A stretch of 35,647 nt of DNA from a virus. A program made the position numbers and the translations under genes. The stretch spans positions 1-35,647 of IMG/VR virus record IMGVR_UViG_3300025280_000088, one strand, 5' to 3'. Each line of letters begins with the position of its first letter. Position 1 is the stretch's first letter. This document shows positions 1 to 8,074 of this stretch, in pieces. The notes under the pieces were generated by a model. That model did no database searches, was not told where the DNA came from, and worked only from the letters and a program-made list of their open reading frames with translations.

Positions 1-1009
1 CAGTACCTTGGTCTGCATGTATAACGATAGTCTCTGATGTACCACCATCAGCAGTCAGGAGAATGGCATTAGCCCCATTCAGTCCTGACTTTACATTGAT
101 ACCACCGACATCAGACAGTAACTGTATGGAAGCAGCACCTTCTGTAGCTGCTGTACCTTGGTCATTGAAGAGGGTCATGGTAGAAGTAGTTCCACCATCC
201 ACTGTTATGTTTACAGCGTTGGCTAGGTTAGCCGTACTGCGTATACCCACACCGCCAACATCGGAGAGGATGTTTACAGACTCAGCTCCCTCAGTGACAG
301 AGGTTCCCTGATCTGCATGTATCTTGATAGTTCCAGATGTGCCTGCATTTTCACGGAGATAGATAGATGCAGCTGTATTGTTGGTACTAAGTAAGTCAAT
401 GTCTCCCGATGAGGCTATATCGAAATCAGTGACATCAAAGTCAGCAGTACCATTTACATCCAGTGTGGTGGTGACAGCAAGAATGCCACCCACGGTTACG
501 CTAGAGGCAGCTGCATTAGCACCATTGGTGATAGTAATGTAGTCAATGATGGTTCCTGCAGAGGCTTTGTCTGAGCCTATGGCAAACGTATGAGAGTTAC
601 CTGCTCCTCCACCAGCATTTATTCTCCAGTAGTCTCCTGCATCATCAGCACCGTCAGCAAAGAAATGTACTGCGGCATCACCAGCTTCAACTGCCCTTAC
701 TATTATCTTCTCCGCATCTATATTCTCTACCTGTATAGAGTCCCTGTACTTGATGCGTCTTATAGAACTGCCACCAGAAGATGTGATCTCTACGTCAAGC
801 CTGTTACTGGCATCAGTAGCACTATTAGAAGAGGTAATAGTCCACATGCCAACTGCGGAGCCTGAACCAGTAGTAGTGTCAGCTAATGATGAACCAGATG
901 TTGCAGTGTCAGCAGAGTCACCAGCATAAACCTTTACTGTAGCCCCTGCGATACCAGCACCTGCATCATCATATACATATCCCTTCAGGACAATGTCGTC
1001 ATATGCCAT
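1..1009 (-). CDS. Tail fibre-like repeat protein, 3' end cut by the window edge
   Basis: Reading the minus strand from the ATG at 1009 gives an open frame to the window edge (336 codons, no stop), so the C-terminus is missing. The N-terminus (about residues 5-70) reads like an Ig-like or carboxypeptidase-regulatory-like beta domain, with GYVYDDAGAGIAGATVKVY. From about residue 220 there are repeats of roughly 49 residues, each with a DQGT..TEGA motif followed by LLSDVGG or ILSDVGG and then a (V/A)DGGT turn; the third begins as the window ends. Such Gly/Ala/Thr/Ser/Asp-rich repeats are typical of phage fibres or other adhesion-type virion proteins. The start overlaps the stop of the upstream 133-aa gene as TAATG, so the two are translationally coupled. 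The fibre role is inferred from composition and its place at the end of the structural operon. Confidence 0.7.
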   Translation of the reverse strand, partial: MAYDDIVLKGYVYDDAGAGIAGATVKVYAGDSADTATSGSSLADTTTGSGSAVGMWTITSSNSATDASNRLDVEITSSGGSSIRRIKYRDSIQVENIDAEKIIVRAVEAGDAAVHFFADGADDAGDYWRINAGGGAGNSHTFAIGSDKASAGTIIDYITITNGANAAASSVTVGGILAVTTTLDVNGTADFDVTDFDIASSGDIDLLSTNNTAASIYLRENAGTSGTIKIHADQGTSVTEGAESVNILSDVGGVGIRSTANLANAVNITVDGGTTSTMTLFNDQGTAATEGAASIQLLSDVGGINVKSGLNGANAILLTADGGTSETIVIHADQGT

Positions 1010-1410
1010 TAAAGCCCCCTACCCCCTAGCCTAGAATGATCCCTGTACCTGAGAGCCTCTCTCACATAGTAGAAAGGATCATCTTCTAAGCTACTTTCGT
1101 CTATGAATATTAATATCATACCAAGTGATGCCAACTGTACACGAGCTAGTATATCTCTTGTAGCAGTTTCAACTCCCATACCGTAGTGATAATAGTTTCC
1201 CTGTACATTTATGCCCAGATCAGGTGGGTCTTTAAATACAAAGTCAACTATTGATCCACCCTTCTCCAGTCTTCCTCCCATCAATGGAGACTGATAGGTA
1301 AAATCCTCATCAGGAACCTTACCTAGCTGTACAAGTACATTATATGTAATCCATTCAGGCTCTGATCCTTCCCAAGAGGCAGGCATATCCTGAATTGCTT
1401 GGGTCGTCAC
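1009..1410 (-). CDS. Small PD-(D/E)XK/Vsr-like fold protein in the tail module, function unknown
   Basis: This 133-aa protein has an N-terminal helix (PEWITYNVLVQLGKV), a central beta segment VDFVF with D56, then DLGINVQG with Q70, and later a strand-like LGMILIFIDE followed by a helix. The order helix, D, strand with (E/Q)xG or K, helix, and a late hydrophobic strand resembles compact restriction-endonuclease-like folds such as Vsr or DUF559. The expected E-x-K is read here as N-V-Q, so catalysis is uncertain. It overlaps the 652-aa tail gene by ATGA and the fibre gene by one base, which places it firmly in the virion operon. It could be a structural adaptor that keeps the fold, or a small nuclease carried late in the operon. 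I do not recognise a named family. Confidence 0.55.
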   Translation of the reverse strand: MTTQAIQDMPASWEGSEPEWITYNVLVQLGKVPDEDFTYQSPLMGGRLEKGGSIVDFVFKDPPDLGINVQGNYYHYGMGVETATRDILARVQLASLGMILIFIDESSLEDDPFYYVREALRYRDHSRLGGRGL

Positions 1411-3365
1411 GGCTCTACCAGCAGTATCTGTGACTGTCCCCTCTCGTCATACCCTGTATACTCAAGTCCAGATGCAGAGGCAATATCCACATAGTAGTTT
1501 CTTGTACCACCTGCATCATCTCGGAATGTAAACTCAACTAACTGCCTATTCTCTATAGCAGTAATAAGATTACTTCTTAATTCCTGTGGAGTCTTATCCC
1601 TGTAGTCATTGGAGAAGTCCACAGTTACCGTATGTCCCCACTTGGGTTCTAGCTTTTTACGATACTCAAAAGTAAGAGAGATCAAATCAGGAGATAACAG
1701 CTTGGCTGCATCAGTATCTGCATCTTCCCTGTTAAGAGTTATCTTAAAGCGTATAGCCCTGAATGTAGTACCGTTGAGTACTGAGGCACTATCACCGAAG
1801 CTAAACGTCTGTACGCCCTTCACAGCCCCCATGGTGGTCGATGTTACCTCGGTATCTCCTGACTGTATGGACAGAGAATTTTCTGCATGATCTAATTCAT
1901 ATTCTATTGTTAGCTTCTCATTACTGCTAAGATCACTGGCTTCTACCTTGAGCCTGAGTGCCAGCTTATCTACCTCTACCTGCCCTGCATCAAACCAGGG
2001 AGTGTAATGCACTGCTGACTTGGCATACTCAAAGTCAGCGAGCTGAGATGGATTAATAATGTCTGAAGCTATCTTCATGTTGTAGATATCATTATCAAAT
2101 ACCCACCATAGCCTGTAATCACCATGTGCATTGCTGACATGGGTATCCAGTATGGGCTTACCTGTATCGTGTGCATACCATTTTGTCTGCCAGCCTATCT
2201 CGTTATAGCCATAGATACCGCTTGTTCCTGTATCGGCAGGCATTACAGGAGAGCCATGTCCATGCTGTACGGCACTCCACTGGAAGTTTCCTGTTAATGC
2301 AGTAGAGGCAACAACTGGTGCAGTAGTAGCATCAACCATAGCAAGCAGTTCATTATGTGATGCGTCAAGTCTCTTGATAGTACCTCTTGCTTCAGAGGGT
2401 AATCCGTCATCCTTATCTGGTCCTACTGTAGTTATGACAGCATTATTAGTACCGTTTATATACTTATATATACCCAGTCCTGCTGGGAAATATACTGAAT
2501 CTCTCCACTTTCTTGTTCCTATACCGTTAAACGGATGAAATGGAAAGTCCACCTCTGTTTCTACCCACTTTGTATTAGAAGCGTCATGGGCAAATAGTCC
2601 TACCTTAGTAGAGGCATAAAGAATAGAGTTCCCAGAAGAATTTCTGGCTGTAAACAGGTCCGTCACATGTCCTACAGGTACTGGCAGTAGCGCATCCGTA
2701 GTAGGTGATGCATTAGGTGCAGTCACATGATATAGCTGTCCTGCGTTACTAATGAAATATAGCTTATTGTCCCACCATGCAAGGTACTTGGCTGCATGGG
2801 TACTATCATCAGTCATAGCCCCAGACATATTGGTGCTATATGCGTAACCAGTTGTGTAGGCAAAGATAATATATGTAGTGCCGCTAAGATTAACAGTAAT
2901 AGTATCCGTGGCATTGGCAGGTAATGTATCTGCAACTGACCACACATCTGTAGCTGATACATACTTGAGAACCTTGTTATCACAGGCAGCATATATCGTA
3001 TCGTCCAACTCACCTATGACAGCAGAAGAAAGACCTGAAATTGCATGTGCCGTGGAAGCGAGAGTACCGTCTGCCCCTGTCTTATTAGCCAGAGGTGGAA
3101 GGACAAGATGTCTCTTGTACCTGAGCTGTGCTGTAGACCACCATGTCTTATCTACATCTACAGCTCCTTCCATTCTCTCTATGCCAAGACCACCACGCCA
3201 GTCAGCCCATGAGATTACAGATGCACGGGACTGGGAGTCTCTAGATGTATCACCAATGGTTACCTTTGGTGGATAGAGAGAAGCCAGTACTGCCTGTACT
3301 GGTCTGGTTGTAGGATAGAAGACATCATTGATAGATACTTCATTTGTCTCTATGACTGTAGCCAC
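1407..3365 (-). CDS. Tail-associated beta-rich virion protein (652 aa)
   Basis: The protein has many short beta-strand repeats with Trp/Tyr/Asn/Gly turns, for example KYLAWWDNKLYFISNAGQ, LFAHDASNTKW and YFPAGLGIYKYING. This suggests a beta-propeller-like domain over about residues 80-420, followed by a beta-sandwich-like C-terminal half (residues 440-652). The N-terminus (SWADWRGGLGIERMEG) is like those of phage tail or neck proteins that carry a propeller. It overlaps the upstream 427-aa gene by one base at 3365 and the downstream 133-aa gene by four bases. Position after capsid and neck genes and before the fibre supports a tail tip, tail tube or receptor-contact role. No enzymatic motif was seen, and the exact role is not clear from sequence alone. 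Confidence 0.6.
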   Translation of the reverse strand: MATVIETNEVSINDVFYPTTRPVQAVLASLYPPKVTIGDTSRDSQSRASVISWADWRGGLGIERMEGAVDVDKTWWSTAQLRYKRHLVLPPLANKTGADGTLASTAHAISGLSSAVIGELDDTIYAACDNKVLKYVSATDVWSVADTLPANATDTITVNLSGTTYIIFAYTTGYAYSTNMSGAMTDDSTHAAKYLAWWDNKLYFISNAGQLYHVTAPNASPTTDALLPVPVGHVTDLFTARNSSGNSILYASTKVGLFAHDASNTKWVETEVDFPFHPFNGIGTRKWRDSVYFPAGLGIYKYINGTNNAVITTVGPDKDDGLPSEARGTIKRLDASHNELLAMVDATTAPVVASTALTGNFQWSAVQHGHGSPVMPADTGTSGIYGYNEIGWQTKWYAHDTGKPILDTHVSNAHGDYRLWWVFDNDIYNMKIASDIINPSQLADFEYAKSAVHYTPWFDAGQVEVDKLALRLKVEASDLSSNEKLTIEYELDHAENSLSIQSGDTEVTSTTMGAVKGVQTFSFGDSASVLNGTTFRAIRFKITLNREDADTDAAKLLSPDLISLTFEYRKKLEPKWGHTVTVDFSNDYRDKTPQELRSNLITAIENRQLVEFTFRDDAGGTRNYYVDIASASGLEYTGYDERGQSQILLVEP

Positions 3366-4648
3366 TAGGATGCCGTCCTTACGTTAGTAAGGAATGGGAA
3401 GGCTCTCTTGTTCTGCTCAGACATACCAAAATAGAATGTTGCCTGTTGTCTTCTTGCATCTGGATCAGTTGCAGGACTTCCAGACTGTGAAGACAGAGCC
3501 AAGGCTGTAGCCTTGTTGATTACATAGCCATCATCTATCTCAGAAGTAGCAGAGTCAGATGTTAGGAGAGCAGGCTTATCTCCGCCCTTGATCTTGAGGA
3601 GTTTATACCCCATGTAGCTCACACCATCAGTCGTGAAAACAATATCCTGAGCTGCCTTATCAACTCTCCATAGCTGGCTGGGTACGTCTTCCCATGTAAT
3701 GGTGTTGTTAGCAACTACCTTAATATCATCCAGCCAGAGATAGTAAGCAGCACCACCGCCTATATCTACATCTTGCTCTAGACCTATAGATATAATCGCT
3801 GTATCTAGTTCTGGTGTACTTAGCTGCAGTCTGACATAAGTCCATGTATCAGCCGATAATGCAGGGATATCAAGAGTTTCTAGTGGTGATACACAGTTAG
3901 CCGTATTATCTAAAGATATCTTTAGATTAGCTGAAGATGTGGCAATAGAAGATTTTATCCAGAACTCTAGATAATCGTATTTACTAATATCTTTAGAGGA
4001 TATATCTGTTGTAAGAATTGCTCCAGCAGCAACGCCTGCACTGTCATCTAGCTTAAACTTAACCGATCCAGTACCTTGCTTCTTATCCTCAGTATCTACA
4101 GAAGATGTGAAATTTGAGACAGCAGCACCATCAAAGGCAGTACCGCAGGTATGAAGACTAGCCCACTGCATCTTGTCTCGCATCTGAATCTTGTTGACCA
4201 TAGCAAAGTCAGATGGCAGATCGAATCGGGAGTCATATCCATTTGAGTGTAAACTCAAACTCTCTAATGGGTCATAGACCTGACCAGTCACATCGAGTAT
4301 TGCCTGATTGATGAACTCATTGATCAGGGTGGGTGAATACCCATCCCACATCTCATACTTATCTTCATCAGTAGTGGTAGCTGGAGCAGCCTGTATCGTG
4401 AGAGTCCCACCAGTAGCATAGTCGGAGACCCTGCGCTCTACCTCTCTGTTCGTAGACTGCCCGACATCGTTATAGAACCAGATATATCTGCCGTTATAGA
4501 TGTCATTGCCACCAAACAGAATAGTATCGAGTAGGGTAGTTTCACCATTAGAACCAGGAGTAGAAGTAGCAGCACCTACATGGAGTGCGCCAAGGTTATA
4601 GCCTACGGACTGACGTATCTCCTGACGAGTTCGTTTCTGTATAACCAC
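3365..4648 (-). CDS. Neck/tail protein with an embedded carbohydrate-binding-like beta-sandwich
   Basis: The 427-aa protein has an N-terminal third (about residues 1-165) that looks like a phage connector or tail adaptor: a basic start, a beta segment, then a helical SPTLINEFINQAILDVTGQ and a LPSDFAMVNKIQMRD segment. Residues of about 170-315 read like a jelly-roll carbohydrate-binding or LamG-type module: DYLEFWIKSS, then TWTYVRLQLS, then YYLWLDDIKVV, which is the typical strand order and spacing of such sandwiches. The C-terminal 100 residues return to a helical region (INKATALALSS; RRQQATFYFGMSEQNKRAFP) seen in neck-type proteins. So a glycan-binding-like domain seems inserted into a connector-like protein. 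It lies between the small 73-aa gene and the 652-aa tail gene. The fold assignments are inference from pattern. Confidence 0.55.
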   Translation of the reverse strand: MVIQKRTRQEIRQSVGYNLGALHVGAATSTPGSNGETTLLDTILFGGNDIYNGRYIWFYNDVGQSTNREVERRVSDYATGGTLTIQAAPATTTDEDKYEMWDGYSPTLINEFINQAILDVTGQVYDPLESLSLHSNGYDSRFDLPSDFAMVNKIQMRDKMQWASLHTCGTAFDGAAVSNFTSSVDTEDKKQGTGSVKFKLDDSAGVAAGAILTTDISSKDISKYDYLEFWIKSSIATSSANLKISLDNTANCVSPLETLDIPALSADTWTYVRLQLSTPELDTAIISIGLEQDVDIGGGAAYYLWLDDIKVVANNTITWEDVPSQLWRVDKAAQDIVFTTDGVSYMGYKLLKIKGGDKPALLTSDSATSEIDDGYVINKATALALSSQSGSPATDPDARRQQATFYFGMSEQNKRAFPFLTNVRTAS

Positions 4649-4660
4649 GCATCACTCCCA

Positions 4661-4882
4661 CTAGGCTGTTGTTTTCTCTAGTTTATCAACTGAACCCTTG
4701 TTATTGCTCTTAAAGTGAAGTTCATTTATCTCACTTTCCAGTTCAGCAATCTTCTCATCTCTTTCCTTAACTGTTCGGGAAAGCATCTGTATCTGTAACT
4801 GAAGTTGAGCAGTAGGATTACTGTTCAGAACTGCATTGATATCTTCAGTTGTGGGCATGATAGCCCCGTTTTCACTAGTCAT
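4661..4882 (-). CDS. Small coiled-coil protein (73 aa)
   Basis: The sequence has a strongly helical heptad-like stretch at about residues 25-60 (LQLQIQMLSRTVKERDEKIAELESEINELH), which fits a short coiled coil. No catalytic motif was seen. The gene overlaps the 121-aa gene upstream by ATGA (4879-4882) and ends 12 bases before the 427-aa neck/tail gene, so it belongs to the head-neck part of the operon. It might be a small chaperone or connector, but this cannot be told from sequence. Confidence 0.6.
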   Translation of the reverse strand: MTSENGAIMPTTEDINAVLNSNPTAQLQLQIQMLSRTVKERDEKIAELESEINELHFKSNNKGSVDKLEKTTA

Positions 4883-5244
4883 AATTCAGTCCCCTTGTAA
4901 TAGACTTTATTGTTCGTACTCTCTCTTCGTCTAAAAGCATATTCTCTAAATTCACGAATAGCCTTTCCAGCTTCTTTTCTCTGCTCAGGTGTTGGACTCT
5001 TTTTCTTACCATCAGTTCTTATTTCTAAAATCCAACTCTCTAGTGCCTGAGCAGCCATATCTTCTATATGAGCCTGAGAGACCGATGAGTCTACAGGAAT
5101 CTTTATTACAGACTTTCTTCCACTTTCCTTATCATGGAAATGAAAGGTGTGGATAGTTACGGACTCCCCAGTCTCAGCATTGTTACCTCCTATATCAGAG
5201 GAAACAAGACTGGAGCCTTGAGGAGTCCAGAGTTCTATAGCCAC
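4879..5244 (-). CDS. Small conserved-looking protein of the head/neck region (121 aa)
   Basis: This 121-aa protein has a beta-rich N-terminal half (VTIHTFHFHDKESGRKSVIKIPV) and a helical basic C-terminal half (TPEQRKEAGKAIREFREYAFRRRES). I do not recognise the family. It starts on the base next to the stop of the 250-aa structural protein and overlaps the coiled-coil gene by four bases, so it is coupled on both sides. Gene order (capsid, 112 aa, 250 aa, this gene, coiled coil, neck) suggests a head-completion or joining role, which is positional inference only. Confidence 0.6.
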   Translation of the reverse strand: MAIELWTPQGSSLVSSDIGGNNAETGESVTIHTFHFHDKESGRKSVIKIPVDSSVSQAHIEDMAAQALESWILEIRTDGKKKSPTPEQRKEAGKAIREFREYAFRRRESTNNKVYYKGTEL

Positions 5245-5997
5245 TTATGGTGATATTTGCAAGAACACTAAAGCGTAATCTGCAGCAGCAGAAGCAATCA
5301 ACATCTGAACACCAATAAGCTGTTCATTTTCGTTGCTTCCATCAAAGTCCATATCTTCTGTACCACCTGCAGTAGAGGCTCCACCCACTCTAACATGTTG
5401 TCCAAGAACACCAGCTGCATTAGCTAACACAGCTGCTGGACCCCAAGTTTGAATCCAGCCGTAATAATCGGCTGTTAGGAGTGTTGGGGCTACACCTACA
5501 GCTACGTTTGTTACTGTAGTAGGTGAAATGATTACATCTTTATATGGGTTAGTAGACAATCCAACTTCACAGTTGCTTGCACCTGCTGTCAAAGCAGTTG
5601 CAAGTCCATCTTCTTCGTCAAGCGTTAATACCATACCTGTTGCACCAGAAACAGCAGTATTAGATTTAATTCTATATACCTCACCTGCTCCTGTTCCAGA
5701 GTTAATGTGCATGTAACCATCTTTGTACTGGTCCTTTGTGTAAGTACCAGATGTATTTATAGTTACAGTTGTAGCACCAGCAGAAGCTGCAACTACAATT
5801 AGGTCTTGGTCGTGAGCAGCAGTTCCTGCAGCAGCCTGAACAACTGCACCACCAGCAATATCACTTCCTGCAGTTTCTACATATCTGTAAACTCGTCCGT
5901 CAGGTAATGTCATACGAGAGCCAAGAACATGTTTTTGGCTAGAAGTTTCTGTTTTCTCCCAACCATATTTTCCCATTATTGTCTGTGGGAACGACAT
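5245..5997 (-). CDS. Virion structural protein, probable head decoration type (250 aa)
   Basis: The 250-aa protein is Ala/Gly/Thr/Val-rich and reads as nearly continuous beta strands (LIVVAASAGATTVTINTSGTY, GEVYRIKSNTAVSG), with a basic start (MGKYGWEKTETSSQKHVLGSR) and a low-complexity Ala/Gly-rich C-terminal half. Such composition is common in capsid decoration or abundant virion proteins, and the gene sits two genes downstream of the major capsid protein. A strong AAGGAGG precedes the ATG at 5997. The same bases can be folded into a small hairpin (see 6001-6018). No enzymatic motif was seen. The decoration role is inferred from composition, size and position. Confidence 0.6.
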   Translation of the reverse strand: MSFPQTIMGKYGWEKTETSSQKHVLGSRMTLPDGRVYRYVETAGSDIAGGAVVQAAAGTAAHDQDLIVVAASAGATTVTINTSGTYTKDQYKDGYMHINSGTGAGEVYRIKSNTAVSGATGMVLTLDEEDGLATALTAGASNCEVGLSTNPYKDVIISPTTVTNVAVGVAPTLLTADYYGWIQTWGPAAVLANAAGVLGQHVRVGGASTAGGTEDMDFDGSNENEQLIGVQMLIASAAADYALVFLQISP

Positions 5998-6000
5998 ATC

Positions 6001-6018
6001 TAACCTCCTTAAAGGTTA
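6001..6018 (-). promoter_or_regulatory. Hairpin overlapping the ribosome binding site of the 250-aa virion gene
   Basis: On the minus strand TAACCT (6018-6013) can pair with AGGTTA (6006-6001), with a six-base loop. The AAGGAGG Shine-Dalgarno of the 250-aa gene starts in the loop and runs into the 3' arm, directly upstream of the ATG at 5997. Pairing would partly mask the site, so translation may be tuned. The stem is short and may not matter in vivo. Confidence 0.35.
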
Positions 6019-6051
6019 CTTATTTACAGGGTTTTCCCCTGCGACCAACCG

Positions 6052-6390
6052 TTATTTTTTACCAGAAGAGGAGCCACGGTCAATCGTTACAACTGCCTCT
6101 TCTGGTTCTTTTACACCCCAGTCGGTAGCAATACACCACCGACATTCACACTCATTGCTTGGCTTCCAGGGGAATAAACCGATCTTAGCCTTACGCAATA
6201 CATAGTCTGGATTGCCCGGAACTCCTGCTGTGATTGATCCAACTTCCTCAGATATCTCACCATCAACAGTGTAGCTAGGCTTATGCCTATATAGAGTAGC
6301 TTTAGGCTGCCACTCATCTATGTATCGCATAGAGAAGCCTTGATTGACTAACTCTAATTTTTGCTGATTACGCTCAGTTATCCCTGCCAT
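6052..6390 (-). CDS. Small head-region protein with a Cys/His-rich segment (112 aa)
   Basis: The protein begins with a helical segment (ITERNQQKLELVNQGFSMRYIDEW) and has ECECRWC near residue 83, with three closely spaced cysteines that might bind metal. The C-terminus is charged and Ser/Gly/Lys-rich. It lies 12 bases after the major capsid gene. I do not recognise a family. A capsid-associated or head-completion role is possible by position only. The start at 6390 follows the capsid stop directly and keeps the whole conserved-looking N-terminus. Confidence 0.6.
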   Translation of the reverse strand: MAGITERNQQKLELVNQGFSMRYIDEWQPKATLYRHKPSYTVDGEISEEVGSITAGVPGNPDYVLRKAKIGLFPWKPSNECECRWCIATDWGVKEPEEAVVTIDRGSSSGKK

Positions 6391-6402
6391 TTGTTATTCC
6401 TA

Positions 6403-7278
6403 TTAGGAAGTAGCTAGATCGCCAATTTCAAATATAACGCCTGCACCACGGGTATCGTCAAGTTCAAATACACCATAGTCAGCCGTCATCACGACTTCCG
6501 TAGCCCTGAGAGAAGCATCCCTCTGTCGCTCTGTCCTTGTATCCATACTGGTAAGAGCAGCCATAGCAGACTTATCAGCTATAACACCAATACCAGAGTC
6601 AACACTAGCAGTCTTTTCAATATTCCCATCTTCAAAAATGCTGACACCGTTAATAGGTTTAAGACCACTGTAGAAATTCTTCAGCAAGTCTACGCTCCAT
6701 CCAGATGTAAGTTCACCACCTACTGTTGAGGCAACTGTTGCTGATTCCTTGGCAAGGGCAGCAACAGCATTAGGGTGGTGGTTAATATAAAGCTGGTTAC
6801 CAAACTTATTTGCCTTGGCATTAGAAATGATGGCAGTAACATTACCAGCAGTCATAGAACGACCATCTAATCCTAGCTTAGTACCACCATTCAAGTTGGT
6901 ATAAAGAGCAATGACATCCGTATCTTTCTTTCTTGCCATACCATCACCAAGCTGTCGTCCTATGATGGCAAAAACATTTTGAGCCATCTGTCGTACTAGC
7001 TTATCCGTAAGGATAATCTTGGCTCCAACCTCACTAGCTGTAAGGTCAACAGTAGACATTCCAATCTCTTCCTCATCCACGATGTCCTGACCATCTACTA
7101 GGTCACTCATGGACATCGTAGCAACCTTGGGTACAGTTACCTGTTTTGCACCCTTTGGCAGTCTGAACTGCTCAATCAAAGCTAGCGCAGGAGCATTGTG
7201 CTCCTCCGTATATCTAGCTGTGCTGATGATGATTTTCTGGGCAGATTCAAGGTTGCCCGTTGTTGCTGTCTGAGCCAT
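6403..7278 (-). CDS. Major capsid protein
   Basis: The 291-aa protein directly follows the scaffold gene. It has features of an HK97-fold-type coat protein without a long N-terminal arm: an N-terminal helix (LESAQKIIISTARYTEEHNAPALALIEQF), a strand PKGAKQVTVPKV, a helical spine region with DKLVRQMAQNVFAIIGRQLGDGMARKKDTDVIAL, an A-domain-like segment (NVTAIISNAKANKFGNQLYINHHPNAVAAL), and a C-terminal beta part ending VFELDDTRGAGVIFEIGDLATS. It looks like the coat proteins annotated in P22-like and many marine phages. Size, gene order (portal ... scaffold, capsid) and the helix-spine pattern support the call. An acidic E-loop-like segment (VDGQDIVDEEEIGMSTVDLT) lies near residues 62-81. The virion assembles from this subunit around the scaffold. 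Confidence 0.85.
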   Translation of the reverse strand: MAQTATTGNLESAQKIIISTARYTEEHNAPALALIEQFRLPKGAKQVTVPKVATMSMSDLVDGQDIVDEEEIGMSTVDLTASEVGAKIILTDKLVRQMAQNVFAIIGRQLGDGMARKKDTDVIALYTNLNGGTKLGLDGRSMTAGNVTAIISNAKANKFGNQLYINHHPNAVAALAKESATVASTVGGELTSGWSVDLLKNFYSGLKPINGVSIFEDGNIEKTASVDSGIGVIADKSAMAALTSMDTRTERQRDASLRATEVVMTADYGVFELDDTRGAGVIFEIGDLATS

Positions 7279-7294
7279 TACGCCCCCCTTATCG

Positions 7295-8035
7295 CTACAT
7301 CCCTAACAATTTGGCTGCTGCAGCCGTTGCTGCATCAGATCGGTCACCAGCTAGATAAGCGTCTAGCAAACGCTCTTCATTTGTTGCTGCTGCAGGAGAA
7401 GGAGTATTGGAATCAAACGACTGTTGCGGTGCAACCTTTGCTTTGAGTTCCGCTATTTCCTGTTTCTGCTTAGCCATCGTAGACATAGTTTTAGCAATAC
7501 TCTCCATCTCGGCAGGAGTACTGGCTCTCTCTAACTGGCTAAGAGCATCAATGCTTAGTTTATACTGCTTCGCAAAGTGAATGGAAGCATTTCTTTTACC
7601 CTGTGAAATCTGTTGCTGCTGCTGAATCTGTTGCTGTTGCTGAATTTGGTTGACTCTTCCTTGAAGGTGAGTCATCGTCTGTTGCTTCGCTTCTTCATCA
7701 GAAAGACCTTGGTTAACAAGTTTCTGTTCCATCTGAACAGCTTCCTGTTCCAAGCTCCTGATCATGTTGTCCCGTTCTAGTAACTGTTCATGTTTTCTCT
7801 GGGACTCTGCAAGCCTAGCCCTCTCTGCTTCAAGGGTGTCTGTAGTCTGAGGTGTAGCAGGAACTGCAGAAGTAATTTCTGGTTCTATGGGAGTAGGAGA
7901 TATGTCGGGTTCTACAACAGGAGGCAACACTTCTGTGACAGGAGCATCTAACTCTATATCTGGAGCCACCTCAGTAACAGCTACAGTTTCTTCGCTCCCA
8001 TATTCATCAAAAGGCAGCTCTGGCTGTGTAGTCAT
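7295..8035 (-). CDS. Capsid scaffolding protein
   Basis: The 246-aa protein has the classical scaffold layout: an acidic Pro/Glu/Val-rich, probably disordered N-terminus (residues 1-75), a long coiled coil (about 70-150: LEAERARLAESQRKHEQLLE, then MIRSLEQEAVQMEQKL), and an Ala-rich C-terminal helix ending KLLGM that could bind the coat. A glutamine tract at about residues 125-142 (two QIQQQQQ units, DNA about 7608-7655) is encoded by repeated CAG/CAA codons and is a likely site of slippage. It is immediately upstream of the major capsid gene. No protease motif was seen in it. A GGAGAG site precedes the ATG at 8035. Confidence 0.8.
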   Translation of the reverse strand: MTTQPELPFDEYGSEETVAVTEVAPDIELDAPVTEVLPPVVEPDISPTPIEPEITSAVPATPQTTDTLEAERARLAESQRKHEQLLERDNMIRSLEQEAVQMEQKLVNQGLSDEEAKQQTMTHLQGRVNQIQQQQQIQQQQQISQGKRNASIHFAKQYKLSIDALSQLERASTPAEMESIAKTMSTMAKQKQEIAELKAKVAPQQSFDSNTPSPAAATNEERLLDAYLAGDRSDAATAAAAKLLGM

Positions 8036-8074
8036 AATCTCTCCATCATTTTGAATTTAAACTCAATATTATAT

